From CADCTB01 sp036269435 (GTDB lineage: Bacteria; Actinomycetota; Acidimicrobiia; Acidimicrobiales; AC-14), in the NCBI GenBank assembly GCA_036269435.1, contig DATASA010000018.1, positions 1-32,334 of the forward strand: DNA of 32,334 nt, given 5' to 3'. The notes beneath the pieces are model-generated. The model was given only the letters and a program-made list of their open reading frames with translations, was not told where the DNA came from and did not search any database. The translations under genes and the position numbers were made by a program. The stretch's first letter is position 1; each line of letters begins with the position of its first letter. Below, piece after piece: positions 14,138 to 19,150 of this stretch.

Positions 14138-14515
14138 ATGGCACGCATCTCAGGGGTCGACATCCCGCGCGAGAAGCGGCTGGAGATCTCGCTCACCTAC
14201 ATCCTGGGCATCGGCCGGGCCACGGCCACGTCGGTGTGCGTGGCCACCGGGATCGATCCCAACACCCGGGTCCGCGATCTCACCGAGGAGGAGGTCGCCC
14301 AGCTCCGCACCTACATCGACCAGAACCTCAAGGTCGAGGGTGACCTGCGCCGGGACGTGGCCCAGGACATCAAGCGCAAGATCGAGATCGGCTGCTACCA
14401 GGGCATCCGCCATCGCCGTGGCCTGCCGGTCCGGGGCCAGCGCACCCACACCAACGCCCGCACCCGCAAGGGCCCGAAGAAGACCGTCGCCGGAAAGAAG
14501 AAGGTGCGCAAGTGA
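14138..14515 (+). CDS. rpsM: 30S ribosomal protein S13
   Basis: 125 residues, normal length. The start MARISGVDIPREKRLEISLTYILGIG and the helix-two-turn-helix region are typical, as is the signature KIEIGCYQGIRHRRGLPVRGQRTHTNARTRKGP (about residues 84-116). S13 contacts P-site tRNA and forms bridge B1 with L5. The C-terminal tail is Lys-rich (KKTVAGKKKVRK), as expected for the tRNA-contacting end. It is preceded by a strong GAGGGGGAGG. Confidence 0.98.
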   Translation: MARISGVDIPREKRLEISLTYILGIGRATATSVCVATGIDPNTRVRDLTEEEVAQLRTYIDQNLKVEGDLRRDVAQDIKRKIEIGCYQGIRHRRGLPVRGQRTHTNARTRKGPKKTVAGKKKVRK

Positions 14516-14561
14516 CGTCGTCGCCCGCTCCGCTCCGCTCGGCCGAAAGAAGGAGCTCGTA

Positions 14562-14960
14562 GTGCCCAAGCCGAGGCCGGGAGGCAGGCGCCCGAAGAAG
14601 CGCGAGCGCAAGAACGTCACCTACGGGGTGGCGCACATCAAGAGCTCGTTCAACAACACGATCATCTCCATCAGCGACATGGAGGGCAACGTCCTGGCCT
14701 GGGCGTCGGCCGGCAACGTCGGCTTCAAAGGGTCGCGCAAGTCGACTCCCTTCGCGGCCAAGCTGGCCGCCGAGGCGTGTGCCCGTCGGGCCATGGAGCA
14801 CGGGGTCCGCAAGGTCGACGTGCTGGTCAAGGGCCCGGGCTCCGGCCGGGAGACGGCCATCCGCTCGCTGCAGCAGACGGGCATCGAGGTCTCCGGCATC
14901 AAGGACCTCACCCCGATCCCCCACAACGGCTGCCGGCCTCCCAAGCGCAGAAGGGTATGA
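14562..14960 (+). CDS. rpsK: 30S ribosomal protein S11
   Basis: 132 residues from GTG 14562, preceded by AAAGAAGGAG. The frame is open upstream, but the S11 start (PKPRPGGRRPKKRERKNVTYGVAHI) fixes the N-terminus. The conserved body includes SSFNNTIISISD, KGSRKSTPFAAKLAAE and the signature VLVKGPGSGRETAIRSLQQTGIEV with DLTPIPHNGCRPPKRRRV at the end. S11 forms the 30S platform near the mRNA exit. Its TGA overlaps a bridging micro-ORF start. Confidence 0.97.
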   Translation: MPKPRPGGRRPKKRERKNVTYGVAHIKSSFNNTIISISDMEGNVLAWASAGNVGFKGSRKSTPFAAKLAAEACARRAMEHGVRKVDVLVKGPGSGRETAIRSLQQTGIEVSGIKDLTPIPHNGCRPPKRRRV

Positions 14961-15007
14961 AGATCGTGTCGAACCCCCGTCAGCCCGCCGACGAGGCGAA
15001 CGCCTGA
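14957..15007 (+). other. 16-codon micro-ORF bridging rpsK and rpsD
   Basis: ATG 14957 overlaps the rpsK stop as ATGA. It reads MKIVSNPRQPADEANA and its TGA (15005-15007) overlaps the rpsD ATG as TGATG. It therefore links the two genes without a gap for terminating ribosomes. No homologue is recognised. A coupling function is inferred from position only. Confidence 0.4.
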
Positions 15008-15630
15008 TGGCCCGCTACACCGGACCCGTCTGCCGCCTGTGCCGGCGGGAGAAGATGAAGCTGTTCCTCAAGGGCCCGAAGTGCGACTCGATGAAGTGCC
15101 CGATCGAGCGCCGGCCCTACCCCCCCGGCATGCACGGCCGCGGCCGCATCCGGGAGTCCGAGTACATGCTCCAGCTCCGTGAGAAGCAGAAGGCCCGCCG
15201 CATCTACGGGGTGCTGGAGAAGCAGTTCCGCAACATGTACAAGGAAGCCAACCGCCAGGACGGCATCACCGGCGAGAACCTGCTCCGGATGCTCGAGCAG
15301 CGACTGGACAACGTGGCCTTCCGGGCCGGCTGGGGCTCCAGCCGCAATCAGTCCCGCCAGTTCGTCCGCCACGGCCACGTCAACGTCAACGGCCGCCGGG
15401 TCACCATCCCCAGCTACCAGGTCCGCAAGGGCGACGTCGTCGAGGTCCGGGAGAAGTCCCGTTCCATGATCGTCCTGCGTCACAACCTCGACACGCTCGA
15501 CCGGGCCAAGCCGCCCTGGATCGAGGTCGGGGGCGAAGGCTTCTCGGCCACCGTGCGCGACCTGCCCCTGCGGGAGCACATCGACGTGCCGGTCCGGGAG
15601 TCCCTCATCGTCGAGCTCTATTCCAAGTAG
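15007..15630 (+). CDS. rpsD: 30S ribosomal protein S4, zinc-binding form
   Basis: 207 residues from ATG 15007. The N-terminal zinc motif has C9, C12, C26 and C31 (CRLC, then KCDSMKC). The S4 RNA-binding domain lies at about residues 95-160: LEQRLDNVAFRAGWGSSRNQSRQFVRHGHVNVNGRRVTIPSYQVRKGD. S4 nucleates 30S assembly by binding the 16S 5' domain, and represses the alpha operon in E. coli. The frame extends upstream into rpsK, but the family start is MARYTGPVCRLCRRE. Confidence 0.98.
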   Translation: MARYTGPVCRLCRREKMKLFLKGPKCDSMKCPIERRPYPPGMHGRGRIRESEYMLQLREKQKARRIYGVLEKQFRNMYKEANRQDGITGENLLRMLEQRLDNVAFRAGWGSSRNQSRQFVRHGHVNVNGRRVTIPSYQVRKGDVVEVREKSRSMIVLRHNLDTLDRAKPPWIEVGGEGFSATVRDLPLREHIDVPVRESLIVELYSK

Positions 15631-15631
15631 A

Positions 15632-15664
15632 GACCTCAAGGTCGAATCGAGACCTGCAAAGGTC
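15632..15664 (+). promoter_or_regulatory. Paired small hairpins in the rpsD-rpoA gap
   Basis: Two near-identical units lie just after the rpsD stop. GACC-TCAA-GGTC is at 15632-15643, and GACCT-GCAA-AGGTC is at 15651-15664, where GCAA is a GNRA tetraloop. A direct repeat GTCCGA(G/A)TAG follows at about 15662-15689, before AGGAAAG and the rpoA ATG. The region could be an RNA element tuning rpoA relative to the r-protein genes. Confidence 0.4.
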
Positions 15665-15705
15665 CGAGTAGCCAAGAGTCCGAATAGTAGGAAAGCGAAG
15701 CGCTC

Positions 15706-16647
15706 ATGCTCATCATCCAGCGTCCCTCCGTCGAAGCCCTCGGCGAGCAGGAGGGCGACCGCCAGCAGTTCGTCATCTCGCCCCTGGAGCCGGGTTTCGG
15801 CCACACCTTGGGCAACTCGCTGCGGCGGACCCTCCTGTCGTCCATCCCGGGCGCGGCGGTGACGTCCATCCGTTTCGACGACGTCCTCCACGAGTTCACC
15901 ACCATCCCGGGGGTGAAGGAGGACGTGACCGACATCATGCTCAACCTGAAGGACCTCGTCCTGCGGGTGGAGAGCGACGAGCAGGTCGTCCTGCGCCTCG
16001 ACGCCCGCGGCCCGGGGGAGGTCACCGCCCGTGACCTGCAGCCCCACTCCGACGTCGAGATCCTGAACCCCGAGATGCACATCGCCAGCCTGTCGTCCAA
16101 GGCCCGGCTGGCCCTCGACATCACGGTGGAGCGGGGACGCGGCTACGTCTCGGCCGACAAGAACAAGAAGTCGTCGGTCATCGGCGTCATCCCGATCGAC
16201 AGCATCTTCTCGCCTGTGCGCCGGGTCGCCTTCAACGTCGAGCCGACCCGGGTCGAGCAGGCCACCAACTACGACCGCCTGACCCTCGACATCGAGACCG
16301 ACGGCTCCATCTCGCCACGCGAGGCACTGGCCTCGGCCGGCGCGACCCTCCGCTCGCTGATCACCCTGGTGGCCGAGATGAGCGACGCACCCCGAGCCTT
16401 GGAGTTGGGCGACGTGGGCGCCCTCGGCAGCGGCTCGCCCGACCTGGACCTGGCCATCGAGGAGCTCGACCTCTCCGAGCGTCCCCGCAACTGCCTCAAG
16501 CGGGCGCAGGTCAACACCGTCGGCGAGCTGGTCAACAAGACCGAGGAGGACCTGCTGGCCATCACCAACTTCGGCCAGAAGTCGCTCGACGAGGTCTTGC
16601 AGAAGCTGGACGAGCGGGGCCTGGCCCTGCGCTCGAAGGGGGCGTAG
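15706..16647 (+). CDS. rpoA: DNA-directed RNA polymerase alpha subunit
   Basis: 313 residues. The N-terminal domain (about 1-230) dimerises and organises beta and beta-prime; its markers include FVISPLEPGFGHTLGNSLRRTLLSSIPGAAVTSIR and HEFTTIPGVKEDVTDIMLNLK. The C-terminal domain (about 245-308) binds UP-element DNA and activators. Its usual VRS-x-NCLK motif reads ERPRNCLK here, keeping the Arg, Asn, Cys and Lys. The C-terminus lacks the long acidic tail found in mycobacteria. AGGAAAG at 15689-15695 precedes the ATG. Confidence 0.98.
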   Translation: MLIIQRPSVEALGEQEGDRQQFVISPLEPGFGHTLGNSLRRTLLSSIPGAAVTSIRFDDVLHEFTTIPGVKEDVTDIMLNLKDLVLRVESDEQVVLRLDARGPGEVTARDLQPHSDVEILNPEMHIASLSSKARLALDITVERGRGYVSADKNKKSSVIGVIPIDSIFSPVRRVAFNVEPTRVEQATNYDRLTLDIETDGSISPREALASAGATLRSLITLVAEMSDAPRALELGDVGALGSGSPDLDLAIEELDLSERPRNCLKRAQVNTVGELVNKTEEDLLAITNFGQKSLDEVLQKLDERGLALRSKGA

Positions 16648-16654
16648 CCCAGCC

Positions 16655-17008
16655 ATGCCGGGAACGCCCACCAAGAGCAAGCGCTTCGGCGGCAGCGCCG
16701 CCCACCAGCGCCTGCTGTTCGCCAACATGGCCGCCTCGCTGTTCGCGGCCGAGGCCATCGTCACCACCGAGGCCAAGGCCAAGGCACTGCGCCCGATCGC
16801 CGAGAAGCTCATCACCAAGGCCCGCAAAGGCGGCGTGCACAATCACCGCCAGGTGATGGCGTACATGGGCGACAAGGACATGGCCCACAAGCTGTTCGCC
16901 GACATCGCCCCCCGCTACGAGGGGCGCCCGGGGGGCTACACCCGCATCCTCAAGCTCGGCCCCCGTCACGGCGACAACGCGCCGATGGCCCGCATCGAGC
17001 TGGTCTAA
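16655..17008 (+). CDS. rplQ: 50S ribosomal protein L17
   Basis: 117 residues, the short bacterial form without an actinobacterial C-terminal extension. The N-terminus PGTPTKSKRFGGSAAHQRLLFANMAASLF and the segment ITTEAKAKALRPIAEKLIT-like region match L17, with GYTRILKLGPRHGDNAPMARIELV at the end. L17 surrounds the tunnel exit on the 50S. It follows rpoA by 7 nt and precedes truA by 16 nt, the standard alpha-operon end. Confidence 0.97.
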   Translation: MPGTPTKSKRFGGSAAHQRLLFANMAASLFAAEAIVTTEAKAKALRPIAEKLITKARKGGVHNHRQVMAYMGDKDMAHKLFADIAPRYEGRPGGYTRILKLGPRHGDNAPMARIELV

Positions 17009-17024
17009 CCCGCCGCCGGGCGCG

Positions 17025-17795
17025 ATGACCGTCCGGGTGCGGATGACCGTCGCCTACGACGGCACCCAGTTCCACGGGTTCTCCGAGAACCGCGACGTCC
17101 GCACGGTCGGCGGGGACCTTTCGCTGGCGTTGGCGACGGTGCTGCGTCACCCGGTCAACCTCATCGTGGCCGGGCGCACGGATCGGGGCGTCCACGCGTG
17201 GGGCCAGGTGGTCAGCTTCGACGCCGTCGACCCGGCCGTCGACCTGGTCGCCGTCCAGCGCCACCTGAACAGCATGCTGGGGCCGGCCATCGTGGTGCGG
17301 GCCGCAGAGGTGGCGCCCGAGGGCTTCAACGCCCGCCGCTCGGCGCTGGCCCGCCGCTACCGCTACACGGTGCTCAACCGCCCGGTGCCCGACCCCTTCC
17401 TGGCCGCCACGACCTGGCACGTGCCCGAGCCGCTCGACCTCGCCGTCCTGCGCCTGGCGTGTGACCCGATCATCGGCGAACACGACTTCTCGTCGTTCTG
17501 CCGGGTGCCGCACCGGATCCCCGACGCCAGCCTGGTCCGCCTCGTGTACGACGCCCGCTGGCACGACATCGGCGACGGGATCCTGCGCTTCGACATCGGC
17601 GCCACGTCGTTCTGCCAGCAGATGGTGCGGGCCCTCGTCGGGACCATGGTGCCCGCGGGCTTGGGTCGCCGGCGGGCGGGCGAGATGACGGGAATCCTGC
17701 GCGCCCGCACCCGGGCCGGGTCCGAGCGCCTGGCGCCGGCGCGCGGCTTGTGCCTGTGGGAGGTGGTGTACCCCCCGGACGACCCGGCGGCCTAG
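17025..17795 (+). CDS. truA: tRNA pseudouridine(38-40) synthase TruA
   Basis: 256 residues. TruA isomerises uridines 38-40 in the anticodon stem-loop. The catalytic motif GRTDRGVHAWGQVVSF (about residues 50-65) contains the nucleophilic Asp. Other markers are YDGTQFHGF near the N-terminus, FNARRSALARRYRYTVLN, and FCQQMVRALVGTMVPAGLG in the C-terminal half. ATG 17025 is used; ATG 17043 is a possible shorter start. The TAG shares bases with the stop of the opposing gene (CTAG at 17792-17795). Confidence 0.96.
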   Translation: MTVRVRMTVAYDGTQFHGFSENRDVRTVGGDLSLALATVLRHPVNLIVAGRTDRGVHAWGQVVSFDAVDPAVDLVAVQRHLNSMLGPAIVVRAAEVAPEGFNARRSALARRYRYTVLNRPVPDPFLAATTWHVPEPLDLAVLRLACDPIIGEHDFSSFCRVPHRIPDASLVRLVYDARWHDIGDGILRFDIGATSFCQQMVRALVGTMVPAGLGRRRAGEMTGILRARTRAGSERLAPARGLCLWEVVYPPDDPAA

Positions 17796-18088
17796 GGGTG
17801 CGAGGGGGCCGGCGGGGCCCCCTCGAGCTCGAAGGCCAGGTCGTCCGGGTAGCACCAGAACCAGTCCTCACCCGGCTCGTAAGAGCGGACCAGCGGGTGC
17901 GAGCTGCTGCGGAAGTGGGCCGTGGCGTGCTTGCCCGGCGAACTGTCGCAGCAGCCCACATGGCCGCAGGTCTCGCACATGCGGAGGTGGAACCAGTCGT
18001 GACGCCCGGCCGCCAGGCAGTCCTCGCACCCGGTGGAGGACGGGGTGACGTCGGCGATCTGGTCCAGGTGGGCGCAGGTGTCGGCCAT
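17792..18088 (-). CDS. UBP-type zinc-finger domain protein
   Basis: 98 residues, almost entirely one zinc finger of the UBP (ubiquitin hydrolase-type) family. Candidate ligands are C5, H7, C21, C24, C38, C41, C46, H54, H58 and H64, in segments TCAHLDQ, GCEDCLAAG, MCETCGHVGCCDSS and HATAHFRSSSHP. Stand-alone versions are common in actinobacteria, where ubiquitin is absent and the ligand is unknown. It is downstream of the YceI gene by 9 nt on the same strand, so probably co-transcribed. Its stop overlaps that of truA. Confidence 0.88.
   Translation of the reverse strand: MADTCAHLDQIADVTPSSTGCEDCLAAGRHDWFHLRMCETCGHVGCCDSSPGKHATAHFRSSSHPLVRSYEPGEDWFWCYPDDLAFELEGAPPAPSHP
17801..17825 (+). terminator. 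GC-rich hairpin after truA, likely convergent terminator
   Basis: CGAGGGGGCC (17801-17810) pairs with GGCCCCCTCG (17816-17825) around a GGCGG loop. The perfect 10-bp stem begins 6 nt after the truA stop and lies inside the 3' end of the opposing gene. It nearly repeats the palindrome after rpsJ (538-555). No T-tract follows. It probably ends the alpha-operon transcript. Confidence 0.5.
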
Positions 18089-18097
18089 GGGCCGAAC

Positions 18098-18664
18098 CTA
18101 CTGCTTGACGGCCTGGATGTTGAGCTCGAGGCGGATCTTCTTGCCGACCAGCATGCCGCCGGTCTCCAGGGCCACGTTCCAGGTGAGGCCCCAGTCCTCC
18201 CGGTCGATCTCGGTGCCGGCCGAGAAGCCGAGGCGCTGGCCGCCCCACGGGTCCCCCTCGGCGCCCTCGAACTCGACGTCGAGGGTGACGGGCCGGGTGA
18301 CGTCCTTGATGGTCAGATCCCCGGTCACCTCGGCCTTTCCCTGCGACCCGAGCGTCACCGCCGTGCTGTGGAAGGTCATGGTCGGGTACTTCTCGACGTC
18401 GAGGAAGTCGGGGCCGCGGAGGTGGCCGTCACGGTTTTCGTCCGACGTGCTCACGCTGGCCGTCTGAACGGTGACGTCGACCTTCGAGTCCTCGGGCTTG
18501 TCGCCGATGACGATCTCGCCGGAGAAGTCCGTGAACCGCCCGCGCACCTTGGTGATCATCAGGTGGCGGCCGACGAACTCCACCGTGGTGTGGGCCGGGT
18601 CGATGGAATAGGTGCCCGCCTCGGGAATCTTGAGGCCCTGGTACTCACGGAGGGTTGCGGCCAT
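18098..18664 (-). CDS. YceI-family lipid-binding protein
   Basis: 188 residues covering one YceI-like domain, a lipocalin-like barrel shown in some members to bind polyisoprenoids. Recognisable segments are GTYSIDPAHTTVEFVGRHLMITKVRGRFTDFSGEI, ASVSTSDENRDGHLRGPDFLDVEKYPTMTF, VTGDLTIKDVTRPVTLDVEF and TEIDREDWGLTWN. No signal peptide is evident, so it is probably cytoplasmic, unlike E. coli YceI. AAAGGAG is placed 7 nt before the ATG on the minus strand. A possible operator lies about 45-60 bp upstream. Confidence 0.92.
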   Translation of the reverse strand: MAATLREYQGLKIPEAGTYSIDPAHTTVEFVGRHLMITKVRGRFTDFSGEIVIGDKPEDSKVDVTVQTASVSTSDENRDGHLRGPDFLDVEKYPTMTFHSTAVTLGSQGKAEVTGDLTIKDVTRPVTLDVEFEGAEGDPWGGQRLGFSAGTEIDREDWGLTWNVALETGGMLVGKKIRLELNIQAVKQ

Positions 18665-18706
18665 GGTGAGGCTCCTTTCCGCCTGAGCGGCGGGATTGAT
18701 GAAGGT

Positions 18707-18722
18707 TCAACTACTTGGTTGA
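18707..18722 (-). promoter_or_regulatory. Inverted repeat upstream of the YceI gene, candidate operator
   Basis: TCAAC (18707-18711) and GTTGA (18718-18722) form an inverted repeat with a 6-bp spacer, sized like MarR-type operators. On the minus strand it lies just downstream of TAGGGT, a possible -10 box, in the 109-nt gap before the YceI gene. No regulator gene is adjacent in the window. Confidence 0.4.
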
Positions 18723-18773
18723 CCCTACAACATTTCGAAGCCCTCACCATTCCCGCGCCTCGCGGGCAGGATG

Positions 18774-19025
18774 TCAGCTCCGGACGGTGGCCGCTGCCGG
18801 GTCGGCAGCGAGGGCGGGCCGGGAGGGCGTGGAGCCCACCTGGTCGGTGAGGCGCTCGGCGACAGCGGCCAGCTCGGCGTACAGCTTCTGGAGCTCACCG
18901 CGAAGCTCCGCCTCCCGGTCCGGCCACCCCTCGTGGGCGGCCAGGTCGGCCTGGCGGGCCAGTTCGACGATCTCCATCTCCAACCCGACGGCGTGGTCCT
19001 GCAGCTGAGGTGCGACTTCGACCAT
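18774..19025 (-). CDS. Small coiled-coil protein of unknown function
   Basis: 83 residues, product not recognised. The central part (about residues 8-62) is a charged, Leu/Ala-rich helix likely to form a coiled coil (LQDHAVGLEMEIVELARQ, REAELRGELQKLYAELAAVAERL). The C-terminus is Ala/Pro-rich and looks disordered. No membrane segment, signal peptide or cysteine is present. It is supported as a gene by AAGGAGAGG 6 nt before its ATG on the minus strand. It lies upstream of the YceI gene and is divergent from the helicase gene. Confidence 0.7.
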   Translation of the reverse strand: MVEVAPQLQDHAVGLEMEIVELARQADLAAHEGWPDREAELRGELQKLYAELAAVAERLTDQVGSTPSRPALAADPAAATVRS

Positions 19026-19061
19026 TGGATGTCCTCTCCTTGCTCCGGCCCGCTTCTCGAC

Positions 19062-19113
19062 CCGAGGTCCTCGGCGATCCCCTGAGGCTTTACCCGGATG
19101 ATGCGTGGATCAT
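19062..19113. repeat. Two inverted repeats in the divergent intergenic region
   Basis: CCGAGG-T-CCTCGG is at 19062-19074, and ATGAT-GCGTGG-ATCAT is at 19098-19113. Both lie in the 117-bp region between the minus-strand coiled-coil gene and the helicase gene. The second covers the expected -35 area of the helicase promoter. They may be regulator-binding sites. Confidence 0.35.
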
Positions 19114-19127
19114 TCGTGCCGACGGGC

Positions 19128-19133
19128 TAGCGT
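19128..19133 (+). promoter_or_regulatory. -10 box for a leaderless helicase transcript
   Basis: TAGCGT ends 9 nt before the helicase ATG, placing the transcription start about 0-3 nt before the start codon. No Shine-Dalgarno sequence is present. The -35 region is weak. The same arrangement recurs before four other genes downstream. Confidence 0.45.
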
Positions 19134-19134
19134 G

Positions 19135-19150
19135 GCGAACACATGTTCGA
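19135..19150 (+). promoter_or_regulatory. LexA (SOS) box overlapping the helicase start codon
   Basis: GCGAACACATGTTCGA contains CGAAC-ACAT-GTTCG, a full match to the Gram-positive SOS consensus CGAACRNRYGTTCG. It matches the mycobacterial form TCGAAC-N4-GTTCGA at 11 of 12 fixed positions; only the first base differs. The ATG of the helicase gene is inside the spacer, and the -10 box ends 1 nt upstream. LexA bound here would block initiation. Confidence 0.7.

Noticed and set aside
14520..14545. CGCTCCGCTCCGCTCGG run before rpsK as another copy of the dispersed repeat
   Set aside because: It lacks the 17-nt core and GGCGAGTT block; similarity to the first part of copy B is limited to simple CGCTYCG runs common in high-GC DNA.
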